64,000 nucleotides of DNA, taken from positions 1 through 64,000 of the forward strand of contig NZ_BJMM01000016.1 of NCBI RefSeq assembly GCF_006539165.1, in the 5' to 3' direction. Below, one piece after another: positions 47,276 to 57,986 of the stretch (positions within the stretch are counted from its first letter, which is position 1; every line of letters begins with the position of its first letter). The position numbers and the translations under genes are program-made. The notes beneath the pieces are model-generated. The model searched no databases. It saw only the letters and a program-made list of their open reading frames with translations, and had not been told where the DNA came from. This DNA comes from Streptomyces cacaoi (GTDB lineage Bacteria > Actinomycetota > Actinomycetes > Streptomycetales > Streptomycetaceae).

Positions 47276-47501
47276 CCGCTTCCGCCCGCGAGCGCGCCCC
47301 GCGCGTGAGCCGTGCGGGGCGCGGAGGCCGCCGGGCAATTCCGGGTGCGCGGATTGCGGACAGCTCGGGCGGCGGTCGCCTATGTTGGCGTTGTGTAGGG
47401 TGCCTGCGCCGACGGCCAGACCATTCTGTCGGCCGGACGAAAACCGTGGACGATGCCGGGGGCCGCGCGCCCCTGCACAGGCATCATGTGGAGGAGGCGC
47501 T

Positions 47502-48731
47502 GTGAGCAGCGACCCGTGGGGCCGCGTCGACGACGCGGGGACTGTGTACGTGCGGACGGCCGAGGGCGAGAAGGTCGCCGGGTCGTGGCAGGCGGGCTCG
47601 CCCGATGAGGCCCTCGCCTACTTCAAGCGCAAGTACGAAGGTCTGGTCGTGGAAATCGGTCTGCTGGAGCGCCGGGTCGAGACCACCGACCTGTCGGCCA
47701 AGGACGCGACGACGGCGATCGAGCACCTGCGGGAGCAGGTCGACGCGCACCACGCCGTCGGCGATCTCGACGCGCTGCGCACCCGTCTCGACAAGCTCGT
47801 CGAGACGGTGCAGGAGCGGCGCGAGGAGCGCAAGGTGCAGAAGGCCCGCCAGGCCGAGGAGGCACGCGCCGCCAAGGAGCAACTGGTGGCCGAGGCCGAG
47901 GAGCTGGCGCAGAGCGAGCAGTGGCGGGCGGCCGGGGAGCGGCTCCGCGCGCTCGTCGAGACCTGGAAGGGCCTGCCGCGGCTGGACCGCAAGAGCGACG
48001 ACGAGCTGTGGCACCGCTTCTCGCACGCCCGGTCGGCCTTCTCCAAGCGCCGCAAGGCGCACTTCGCGCACCTCGACGCGCAGCGCGAGGAGGCACGCAA
48101 GCGCAAGGAGAAGCTCGTCGCCGAGGCGCAGGCGCTCTCCGACTCCCGCGACTGGGGGCCCACCGCCGCCAAGTACCGCGAGCTGATGCAGGAGTGGAAG
48201 GCCGCGGGGCGCGCGCAGCGGGAGCACGAGGAGGATCTGTGGAGCCGCTTCCGCGGTGCGCAGGACGTCTTCTTCCAGGCCCGCAGCGAGGCGTTCGCGG
48301 AGCGCGACAGCGAGCAGCGCGAGAACCTCACGCAGAAGGAGGAGCTGGCCGCCGAGGCGGAGAAGCTGCTGCCCGTCACCGACCTCAAGGCCGCGCGCAG
48401 CGCGTTCCGTTCGCTCAACGAGCGGTGGGACGCCATCGGGCACGTGCCGCGTGAGGCCCGGCCGAAGGTCGAGGGCCGGATGCGGGCGGTCGAGCAGGCG
48501 ATCCAGCAGGCCGAGGAGGCCGAGTGGCGCCGCACCAACCCGGAGGCCCGGGCCCGTGCGGAGGGGCTGACCGGCCAGCTCCAGGACGCCGTCGACAAGC
48601 TCCGCGCCGACGCGGAGGCCGCCCGCGCCGCCGGCAACACCGCCAAGGCCGACAAGCTGGAGAAGGAGCTGGCCGGGCGGCAGGCCCTGCTCGACCAGGC
48701 ACTCAAGGGCCTCCAGGAGTTCGGCGGCTGA
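47502..48731 (+). CDS. DUF349 repeat coiled-coil protein
   Basis: A 409-residue, highly charged helical protein made of consecutive DUF349 repeats, each with a WKxxGRxxR(E/D)xxxxLWxRFxxAxxxFFxxR-type core, seen for example in YRELMQEWKAAGRAQRE and then DLWSRFRGAQDVFFQAR. GTG start directly after GGAGGAGG. Function unknown; the protein is conserved near relA in streptomycetes. The upstream 226 bp contain no gene. Confidence 0.88.
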   Translation: MSSDPWGRVDDAGTVYVRTAEGEKVAGSWQAGSPDEALAYFKRKYEGLVVEIGLLERRVETTDLSAKDATTAIEHLREQVDAHHAVGDLDALRTRLDKLVETVQERREERKVQKARQAEEARAAKEQLVAEAEELAQSEQWRAAGERLRALVETWKGLPRLDRKSDDELWHRFSHARSAFSKRRKAHFAHLDAQREEARKRKEKLVAEAQALSDSRDWGPTAAKYRELMQEWKAAGRAQREHEEDLWSRFRGAQDVFFQARSEAFAERDSEQRENLTQKEELAAEAEKLLPVTDLKAARSAFRSLNERWDAIGHVPREARPKVEGRMRAVEQAIQQAEEAEWRRTNPEARARAEGLTGQLQDAVDKLRADAEAARAAGNTAKADKLEKELAGRQALLDQALKGLQEFGG

Positions 48732-48764
48732 GCCGGCGGCCCGCACGGGTCCGGCAGGACACCG

Positions 48765-48819
48765 GGGCCCCGCGCCCGAAAGCCCGGTCATCGGCCGGGA
48801 GTTCGGGGGCGGGGCCCCG
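48765..48819. terminator. Bidirectional terminator between the DUF349 gene and relA
   Basis: A 17-bp stem with one mismatch (48765-48781 with 48803-48819, beginning GGGGCCCCGC), topped by a small inner stem-loop, between convergent gene ends. Confidence 0.8.
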
Positions 48820-48861
48820 CTCCGTGTCGCTTCGTCGGGTCCGCCCGCCGGTGCGCGACGG

Positions 48862-51450
<2,589 letters not shown>

Positions 51451-51669
51451 AAGCACTCCTCGATGGACCCCGGGTCGGACTGCCATGGTAGCCACCGCCG
51501 TACGGCGGGCCCTCCCGGAGAGGGCGGGGACCCGGCCGGTGGTGGCCGTCCGATGTGTGCAACGTATCCGTCCGCCGCGGTATGCCCCAGTGGTGCGCGG
51601 CACACCCGGCGCCCCGGCGCACCCGCGGCCGGGGACGACGGCCTGGCCCCGGCCAGGCACGCGGGGTGG

Positions 51670-52269
51670 TCAGACGGTGACGAGGGACTCCAGCGGGGCG
51701 CCCGCCAGCGCGGGCTCCAGCTTCGCCCGGCCGTCCAGGAAGCCCAGCTCCAGCAGCATGGCGACGCCCGCGACCCGGGCGCCGGCCCGGCGGATGAGCT
51801 GGACGGACGCCTCGGCCGTGCCGCCGGTGGCCAGCACGTCGTCGATCACCAGGACGCGGTCCTCGGGCGTGAGGTCCTCGGCGTGCACCTCGATCTCGGC
51901 GCTGCCGTACTCCAGCTCGTACGCCTGCGCGAGCGTGGCCCCGGGGAGCTTGCCGGCCTTGCGGACGGGCACGAAGCCGACGCCCGCGCGGACGGCGGCG
52001 GGGGCGGCGAGGATGAAGCCGCGTGCCTCCAGGCCGACGACCTTGGTGGCGCCGTGCCGGGCGACGGCCCCGGCGAGCACGTCGGTGAGCGTGGCGAACG
52101 CCGTCGGGTCCGCGAGCAGCGGCGTGATGTCCTTGAAGACCACGCCGGGCTTCGGGTAGTCCGGCACGTCGTGGATCCGGTCGGCCAGCAGCGCGCGGGC
52201 CTCCTCGGTGATGCCGGTGCTCCCGGCGACGGCGGACGGTGCGGCGGCAGGGGCGCTCCTGTCAGTCAT
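51670..52269 (-). CDS. apt: Adenine phosphoribosyltransferase
   Basis: Salvages adenine to AMP with PRPP. The 199-residue product has DYPKPGVVFKDITPLL, GLEARGFILAA and the PRPP loop VLVIDDVLATGGTAEASVQL. It lies upstream of relA, a conserved order. In S. coelicolor the next upstream gene is secF; here it is the fucose gene island. Confidence 0.97.
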   Translation of the reverse strand: MTDRSAPAAAPSAVAGSTGITEEARALLADRIHDVPDYPKPGVVFKDITPLLADPTAFATLTDVLAGAVARHGATKVVGLEARGFILAAPAAVRAGVGFVPVRKAGKLPGATLAQAYELEYGSAEIEVHAEDLTPEDRVLVIDDVLATGGTAEASVQLIRRAGARVAGVAMLLELGFLDGRAKLEPALAGAPLESLVTV

Positions 52270-52340
52270 GGGACGAGTCTCTCACCTGGGATTCGCCGGG
52301 TCCGACGGGGCCGATCGGGTCGGGGGCCCGGTGTGCGGCC

Positions 52341-53165
52341 TCAGACGGCGGGCAGGCCGTAGACGCGGCGGGCGCAGTCGCCGAGTACCGCGGTGCGCTC
52401 GGCGGCGGAGCAGCCGGCCAGGAGTTCGGCCGTCACCCGGCGCACCGCCCCGTAGCCGCCCGCGAGTTCGCACACCGGCCAGTCGGAGCCGAACATGACG
52501 CGCTCGGGCCCGAAGGCGTCGAGGACGTGCTCGGCGTAGGGGCGCAGCTGGGCCGTGTCCCAGCTGTCCCAGGGCGCCTCGGTGATCAGCCCGGAGAGCT
52601 TGCAGGTGACGTTGGGGCAGGCGGCCATCGCGGTCAGCCAGGGCGCCCAGCTGTCCCATTCGCCCGCCGCGATGCCCGGCTTCCCGGCGTGGTCGAGGAC
52701 GAAGGAGACCTCGGGCAGGGCGCGCGCGCAGGCGAGCGCCGCGTGCCGCTGGGGCGCGCGCACGAGGAGGTCGTAGACGAGGCCGCGGGCGCCGAGCGCG
52801 GCGAGGGACCGCTGGACGTCGGGGCGCAGCAGCCAGTCCGGGTCGGGTTCGTCCTCGGCCTGGTGGCGCAGTCCGACGAGCAACGGGTCGTCGGGGAGGG
52901 CGGGTTCGGGCTCCGTGAGGTCGGCCCAGCCGACGACGGCGGCGACGGAGGGCGAGCCGGCGGCGATCCGCAGGAAGTCGGAGGTCTCGGCGGGGTCGGC
53001 GACCGTCTGGACGAGGATGCCGCGGGCCTCGGCGCCGAGGTGCGCCCGCAGGTCGCGCTCCGTCATCGGACGCCGGATCGGGTCGAACCGGGGGCCGTCC
53101 ATCCAGGGATAGGCGCGGGCTCCCGGGTCCCAGAGGTGGTGGTGCGCGTCCACGGTCAGCTCCAC
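52341..53165 (-). CDS. Amidohydrolase, probable L-fuconolactone hydrolase
   Basis: A 274-residue amidohydrolase_2/COG3618 protein starting at GTG 53165 (ELTVDAHHHLWDPGARAYPW), with GAAGGAG upstream. The AHHHLWDP motif carries the metal-site histidines; FVLDHAGKPG and FGSDWPVCELAGGYG give further ligands and the catalytic Asp. Members of this family open sugar-acid lactones. Divergent from the fuconate genes, so the predicted role is L-fucono-1,5-lactone to L-fuconate. Longer in-frame starts lie inside the shared promoter region. Confidence 0.85.
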   Translation of the reverse strand: MELTVDAHHHLWDPGARAYPWMDGPRFDPIRRPMTERDLRAHLGAEARGILVQTVADPAETSDFLRIAAGSPSVAAVVGWADLTEPEPALPDDPLLVGLRHQAEDEPDPDWLLRPDVQRSLAALGARGLVYDLLVRAPQRHAALACARALPEVSFVLDHAGKPGIAAGEWDSWAPWLTAMAACPNVTCKLSGLITEAPWDSWDTAQLRPYAEHVLDAFGPERVMFGSDWPVCELAGGYGAVRRVTAELLAGCSAAERTAVLGDCARRVYGLPAV

Positions 53166-53201
53166 GGGCACTCCTTCGGGCCGGTGCCGGACGCCGGCGA
53201 G

Positions 53202-53303
53202 ACATCCGATGACTTCTGCGCGCTCCGGTATAGCCCAGCGCGCCGGTCCGGGACAAGGATGTGAGGCGGCTCCCACGGGGAAACGGCTGGATACATCCGA
53301 TGT
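53202..53303. promoter_or_regulatory. Divergent fuc promoter region with repeated ACATCCGATG operator-like sites
   Basis: ACATCCGATG occurs at 53202-53211 and again at 53293-53302. The second copy extends to the perfect palindrome ACATCCGATGT (53293-53303). Both lie between the lactonase (left) and FAH-hydrolase (right) genes. A related palindrome, AGATCCGATCT, lies upstream of the transporter gene (59530-59540). The binding regulator is not obvious in the window. Confidence 0.55.
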
Positions 53304-53411
53304 CTATTGCCGATCCACCGGCGCAATCCGTAGGATCCTGCCGTCTGATGGCACAGCCATCCGAGCACTACCCGGCCTGCCCTCGGGCGGGCGACTGCGA
53401 AGGAGCCGACG

Positions 53412-54263
53412 GTGAGACTGATGCGCTTCGGCGCTCCCGGGGCCGAGACCCCGGCCGCCCTGACGGAAGACGGCACGGTGTGGGACCTGCGCGGTCTGAC
53501 CCCGGACATCGACGGGGCCTTCCTCGCCGGCGGCGGCCCGGACCGGGCCCGCGCGGCGCTCGCCGCCGGCTCCCTGCCCCGGCTGGAGACCGACGGCCTG
53601 CGCGTGGCGCCGCCCGTCGCCCGGCCCGGCAAGGTCGTCTGCGTCGGGCTCAACTACCGCGACCACGCGGCCGAGACCGGTGCCGCCGTGCCCGAGCGTC
53701 CCGTGGTGTTCATGAAGGACCCGGGCACCGTCGTCGGCCCGTACGACGACGTGCTCATCCCGCGCGGCTCGGTGAAGACCGACTGGGAGGTGGAGCTCGC
53801 CGTCGTCATCGGCGCCCGCGCCCGCTATCTGGAGACCCCGGCGGAGGCCACCGCGGTCGTCGCCGGGTACGCCGTCAGCCACGACGTCTCCGAGCGGGAG
53901 TTCCAGCTGGAGCTGTCGCCGCAGTGGGACCTCGGCAAGTCCTGCGAGACCTTCAATCCGCTCGGGCCGCAGCTCGTCACCCCAGACGAGGTGGGCGACC
54001 CGGGCGCCCTGGGGCTGCGGCTGTCCGTCAACGGCACCGAGCGGCAGCACGGCAGCACCAAGGACATGATCTTCGACGTCCCGTACCTCGTCCGGTATCT
54101 GAGCCGGTACATGGTGCTGGAGCCCGGCGACGTCATCAACACCGGCACCCCGGCGGGGGTCGCGCTCGGGCTGCCCGGGCAGCCCTATCTGCGCGCCGGG
54201 GACACCGTCGAGCTCGGCATCGACGGACTCGGCACCCAGCGTCAGACCTTCACCCCGGCATGA
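53412..54263 (+). CDS. Fumarylacetoacetate-hydrolase-family protein, probable 2,4-diketo-3-deoxy-L-fuconate hydrolase
   Basis: A 283-residue FAH-fold hydrolase with GLNYRDHAAETG, the divalent-metal ExE pair in KTDWEVELAVVIG, GYAVSHDVSEREFQ and the C-terminal VINTGTPAGVALG. Relatives in fuconate clusters cleave 2,4-diketo-3-deoxy-L-fuconate to pyruvate and L-lactate. Start GTG at 53412. First gene of a rightward run with fuconate dehydratase, SDR, AKR and mutarotase. Confidence 0.85.
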   Translation: MRLMRFGAPGAETPAALTEDGTVWDLRGLTPDIDGAFLAGGGPDRARAALAAGSLPRLETDGLRVAPPVARPGKVVCVGLNYRDHAAETGAAVPERPVVFMKDPGTVVGPYDDVLIPRGSVKTDWEVELAVVIGARARYLETPAEATAVVAGYAVSHDVSEREFQLELSPQWDLGKSCETFNPLGPQLVTPDEVGDPGALGLRLSVNGTERQHGSTKDMIFDVPYLVRYLSRYMVLEPGDVINTGTPAGVALGLPGQPYLRAGDTVELGIDGLGTQRQTFTPA

Positions 54264-54333
54264 GCGGCTCCGGCATGCCCCCGCACCCGCGCGCGGACGC
54301 CCCGCGCCGCGGACGAGTACGAAAGGCCGTTCG

Positions 54334-55788
54334 GTGACCGCCACTTCCCGCACGGACGCCGTCATCACCTCTCTCGACACCCACGACGTCCGCTTCCCCA
54401 CCTCGCGTCGGCTCGACGGATCCGACGCCATGAACCCCGACCCCGACTACTCCGCCGCCTACGTCGTGCTGCGCACCGACGCCGGGGACGGGCTGGAGGG
54501 GCACGGCTTCACCTTCACCATCGGACGGGGCAACGACGTCCAGGTCGCCGCCATCGAGGCGCTGCGCCACCATGTCGTCGGCCGTCCCGTCGCCGCGCTC
54601 TGCGCCGACCCCGGCACGCTCTCCCGCGATCTGCTGTGGGACAGCCAACTGCGCTGGCTGGGCCCGGAGAAGGGCGTGATGCACATGGCCGTCGGCGCCG
54701 TGCTGAACGCCGTCTGGGACCTCGCGGCCAAACGCGAGGGCAAACCGCTGTGGCAGCTGCTCGCCGACGCCGAGCCCGAATGGCTCGTCTCCCAGGTCGA
54801 CTTCACCTACCTCACCGACGCGCTCACCCGCGACGAGGCCCTGGAGCTGCTGCGCCGGGGCCGGGAGGGCGCGGCCGGGCGCCGGGCGCGGCTGCTGGAG
54901 CGCGGCTACCCCGGCTACACCACCTCGCCGGGCTGGCTCGGCTACTCCGACGAGAAGCTGGTGCGGCTGGCCCGCGAAGCCGTCGCCGACGGGTTCACCC
55001 AGATCAAGCTGAAGGTGGGCGCCGATCTGGACGACGACGTCCGCCGCTGTCGGCTGGCCCGCGAGACCGTCGGGGACGCCGTCCGTATCGCCGTCGACGC
55101 CAACCAGCGCTGGGACGTGCCGGAGGCGATCCGCTGGACGCGGGCGCTCGCGCCCTACGACCCGTACTGGATCGAGGAGCCCACCAGCCCCGACGACGTC
55201 CTCGGGCACGCCGCGGTGCGCCGCGCCGTCGCCCCCGTGAAGGTCGCCACCGGCGAACACGTCCACAACCGCGTCGTGTTCAAGCAGCTGCTCCAGGCCG
55301 GCGCGCTGGACGTCCTCCAGATCGACGCGGCCCGGGTCGCCGGCGTCAACGAGAACCTCGCGATCCTGCTGCTCGCCGCGAAGTTCGACGTGCCGGTGTG
55401 CCCGCACGCGGGCGGGGTCGGGCTGTGCGAACTCGTCCAGCACCTCTCGATGTTCGACTACGTCGCGCTCTCCGGCACGACCGAGGACCGGGCCATCGAG
55501 TTCGTCGACCATCTGCACGAACACTTCCTGACCCCGGCCGCGGTGCGCGACGGGCACTACGTCACCCCGACCGCACCCGGTTTCTCCGCGCAGATGTACG
55601 AGACGTCCCTGGCCCGCTACACCTACCCGGACGGGGAGTTCTGGGCGTCCGACAGCGGCGAGGCCGACGAGATCGACGAGATCGACAAGGCCGAGGCCAC
55701 CGGGAACACCACCGACGGCCCCGACGGCACGGGCGGCAAGGGCAGCAAGGGCAGCAACGGTACCGACAGCGAAAGGGAGGCAGCATGA
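54334..55788 (+). CDS. L-fuconate dehydratase (enolase superfamily)
   Basis: Dehydrates L-fuconate to 2-keto-3-deoxy-L-fuconate. The catalytic set is complete and has the spacing I recall for the characterised Xanthomonas enzyme, shifted by seven: K225-x-K227 (QIKLKVG), metal ligands D255 (VDANQRW), E281 (WIEEP) and E308 (ATGEH), and H358 (CPHAGGVG). GTG start at 54334. The last 45 residues (acidic, then Gly/Ser/Lys-rich) are an unusual disordered tail beyond the normal enzyme end. It overlaps the SDR gene by 4 bp. Confidence 0.93.
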   Translation: MTATSRTDAVITSLDTHDVRFPTSRRLDGSDAMNPDPDYSAAYVVLRTDAGDGLEGHGFTFTIGRGNDVQVAAIEALRHHVVGRPVAALCADPGTLSRDLLWDSQLRWLGPEKGVMHMAVGAVLNAVWDLAAKREGKPLWQLLADAEPEWLVSQVDFTYLTDALTRDEALELLRRGREGAAGRRARLLERGYPGYTTSPGWLGYSDEKLVRLAREAVADGFTQIKLKVGADLDDDVRRCRLARETVGDAVRIAVDANQRWDVPEAIRWTRALAPYDPYWIEEPTSPDDVLGHAAVRRAVAPVKVATGEHVHNRVVFKQLLQAGALDVLQIDAARVAGVNENLAILLLAAKFDVPVCPHAGGVGLCELVQHLSMFDYVALSGTTEDRAIEFVDHLHEHFLTPAAVRDGHYVTPTAPGFSAQMYETSLARYTYPDGEFWASDSGEADEIDEIDKAEATGNTTDGPDGTGGKGSKGSNGTDSEREAA

Positions 55789-56540
55789 CCTCACTCCAGG
55801 GACTCACCGCCGTCGTCACGGGCGGCGGTTCCGGCATCGGGCACGCCGTGGCCCGCGCCCTGTCCGATCTCGGCGCCCGCGTCGCCGTGCTCGACCTCGC
55901 CCCGGAGGCCGCCACGGCACCGCTGCTGCCCTACCGCGCGGACGTGTCCGACGACGCCTCGGTACGGTCCGCCGTGGACGCCGCGGCGGCGGACCTGGGC
56001 GGGCTGGACATCCTCGTCAACAACGCGGGCGTGGGCGCGGCCGGAACCGTCGAGGACAACCCGGACGAGGAGTGGCACCGGGTCTACGACATCAACGTGC
56101 TCGGCATCGTGCGCACCACCCGCGCCGCGCTGCCGTATCTGCGGCGCTCCGCGCACGCCGCGATCGTCAACACCTGCTCGATCGCGGCCACCGCCGGGCT
56201 CCCCCAGCGCGCCCTGTACAGCGCCACCAAGGGCGGGGTGTACTCGCTGACGCTCGCCATGGCGGCCGATCACATACGCGAGGGCATCCGTGTCAACTGC
56301 GTCAACCCCGGCACCGCCGACACTCCGTGGGTGGGCCGGCTGCTGGACGCGGCGGACGACCCGGAGGCCGAGCGCGCGGCGCTGGAGGCACGGCAGCCGA
56401 TGGGCCGGCTGGTGACGGCGGACGAGGTCGCCGCCGCCGTGGCCTATCTCGCCGGTCCGGCGGCGGCCTCCGTCACCGGCACCTCGCTGGCGGTCGACGG
56501 CGGGATGCACGGGCTGCGGCTGCGCCCGGCGGCCTCGTGA
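55785..56540 (+). CDS. SDR oxidoreductase, probable 2-keto-3-deoxy-L-fuconate dehydrogenase
   Basis: A 251-residue classical short-chain dehydrogenase with the NAD(P) motif VVTGGGSGIGHAVARAL, structural NNAGVGAAG and catalytic YSATK after SIAATAG. The context makes oxidation of 2-keto-3-deoxy-L-fuconate the most likely role, because the AKR protein downstream fits the initial fucose oxidation better. ATG at 55785 overlapping the dehydratase stop; its own stop overlaps the AKR start. Confidence 0.85.
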   Translation: MTSLQGLTAVVTGGGSGIGHAVARALSDLGARVAVLDLAPEAATAPLLPYRADVSDDASVRSAVDAAAADLGGLDILVNNAGVGAAGTVEDNPDEEWHRVYDINVLGIVRTTRAALPYLRRSAHAAIVNTCSIAATAGLPQRALYSATKGGVYSLTLAMAADHIREGIRVNCVNPGTADTPWVGRLLDAADDPEAERAALEARQPMGRLVTADEVAAAVAYLAGPAAASVTGTSLAVDGGMHGLRLRPAAS

Positions 56541-57556
56541 CCCCGCCGGTACCGCCGCCCGCTGCGCCGCTGCCGACGACGACGCTGGGGGCGAGCGAGG
56601 TCCCGGTCACCCGGCTGTCGTTCGGCACAGCAGCCCTCGGCAACCTGTACACCGAGGTGTCCGAGGAGCAGGCGCGGGGCGCGGTGGACGCCGCCTGGGA
56701 CGCCGGTGTGCGCTACTTCGACACCGCGCCGCACTACGGGCTGGGGCTCTCCGAGCGGCGGCTGGGCGCGGCGCTGCGGGACCGGCCGCGCGCCGAGTAC
56801 GTCCTGTCGACGAAGGTCGGACGTCTGCTGGAGCCGGGCGGCCCGGGCGGCCGGGACACCGAGGGCGGCTTCGCCGTCGCCGCCGACCGGCGCAGGGTGT
56901 GGGACTTCAGCGCCGAAGGCGTCCGCCGCTCCCTGGAGGACAGCCTGGAGCGGCTCGGCCTCGACCGGGTCGACATCGCCTATCTGCACGACCCGGACGA
57001 CCATCCGGGGCAGGCGTTCCGTGAGGGCTACCCGGAGCTGGAGCGGCTGCGTGCCGAGGGCGTCGTCGGCGCGATCGGTGTGGGCATGAACCAGTCGGCG
57101 ATGCCCGCCCGGTTCCTGCGCGAGACGGACGCCGACGCCGTCCTGCTGGCCGGGCGCTACACGCTGCTCGACCACGACGGGGCGCGCGAGGTGCTCCCGG
57201 AGGCCGTGGCACGCGGAAAGTCCGTGGTGATCGGCGGCGTCTTCAACTCCGGCCTGCTCGCCGACCCGAGGCCCTCGGCGACCTTCGACTACGGGCCCGT
57301 CCCGCCGGAGGTCCTGGAGCGGGCGCTGCACATCAAGCGGGTGGCCGAGCGGTACGGGGTTCCGCTGCGGGCCGCCGCGCTGCGCTTCCCGCTCGCCCAC
57401 CCGGCCGTCGCCTGCGTACTGGTGGGCGGCCGCAGCGCCGCCGAGATCCGGGACGCGGCGTCGCTGCTGGCGGCACCGCTGCCTGCCGGGCTGTGGCGGG
57501 ACCTGCGTACGGAGGGCCTGTTGCCGCCCGGGCTTCCGGTCCCGGACGGGCCGTGA
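56537..57556 (+). CDS. Aldo/keto reductase, probable L-fucose (D-threo-aldose 1-) dehydrogenase
   Basis: A 339-residue AKR barrel protein with RLSFGTAALGNLYTEVS, catalytic Asp/Tyr in YFDTAPHYGLGLSERRLG, Lys in LSTKVGR and His in YLHDPDDH. These strings are typical of bacterial L-fucose/D-threo-aldose 1-dehydrogenases, which oxidise L-fucose to the lactone. GTG start inside the SDR stop codon. Alternative substrates (galactose, D-arabinose) are possible within the family. Confidence 0.85.
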   Translation: MTPPVPPPAAPLPTTTLGASEVPVTRLSFGTAALGNLYTEVSEEQARGAVDAAWDAGVRYFDTAPHYGLGLSERRLGAALRDRPRAEYVLSTKVGRLLEPGGPGGRDTEGGFAVAADRRRVWDFSAEGVRRSLEDSLERLGLDRVDIAYLHDPDDHPGQAFREGYPELERLRAEGVVGAIGVGMNQSAMPARFLRETDADAVLLAGRYTLLDHDGAREVLPEAVARGKSVVIGGVFNSGLLADPRPSATFDYGPVPPEVLERALHIKRVAERYGVPLRAAALRFPLAHPAVACVLVGGRSAAEIRDAASLLAAPLPAGLWRDLRTEGLLPPGLPVPDGP

Positions 57557-57593
57557 GCCGAGCCGAGCCGAGAGACCGACGGAGAGGAGCATC

Positions 57594-57905
57594 ATGAAGG
57601 TCGCGCTGCGCACCACCGTCAAGCCGGACCGCGTCGAGGAGTACGAGGCCGCACACCGCGAGGTGCCCGAGGAGCTGGTCACCGCCATCAAGGCGGCCGG
57701 TGTCACGTCCTGGACGATCTGGCGCAGCGGTACGGAGCTGTTCCACGTCCTGGAGGTCGACGACTACGCCCGGATGCTCGCCGAACTGGACGCGCTGCCG
57801 GTCAACCAGCGCTGGCAGGCCCGCATGGGCGAGCTGCTGGAGGTCTCCCACGACTACTCCCGGGACGGCGCCGACGCCGCCCTCCCCGTCGTCTGGGAGC
57901 TGTGA
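57594..57905 (+). CDS. L-rhamnose/L-fucose mutarotase-family protein
   Basis: A 103-residue dimeric ferredoxin-like barrel protein of the RhaM family: MKVALRTTVKPDRVEEYEAA, then HREVPEELVTAIKAAG, SWTIWRSGTELFHVLEV and NQRWQARMGELLEV. It interconverts sugar anomers and so feeds the dehydrogenase with the right form. Last gene of the fuc operon, preceded by GGAGAGGAG and followed by a strong terminator. Confidence 0.92.
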   Translation: MKVALRTTVKPDRVEEYEAAHREVPEELVTAIKAAGVTSWTIWRSGTELFHVLEVDDYARMLAELDALPVNQRWQARMGELLEVSHDYSRDGADAALPVVWEL

Positions 57906-57934
57906 CCGCCGGACGGCGCCCCACCGGCAGAACG

Positions 57935-57970
57935 AAGGCCCCCGCCGGGCTTCCTTCCGGCGGGGGCCTT
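57935..57970. terminator. Bidirectional terminator between mutarotase and sugar transporter genes
   Basis: A perfect 14-bp stem (57935-57948 with 57957-57970, AAGGCCCCCGCCGG) with an 8-base loop between convergent genes. The 3' arm ends in CCTT. Confidence 0.85.
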
Positions 57971-57986
57971 CCGCTGCCGCGGGCGT

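Noticed and set aside
52270..52340. Attachment site or direct repeat bounding the fuc/lut island
   Set aside because: I compared the sequence next to apt with that next to secF by eye and found no matching repeat, tRNA end or integrase.
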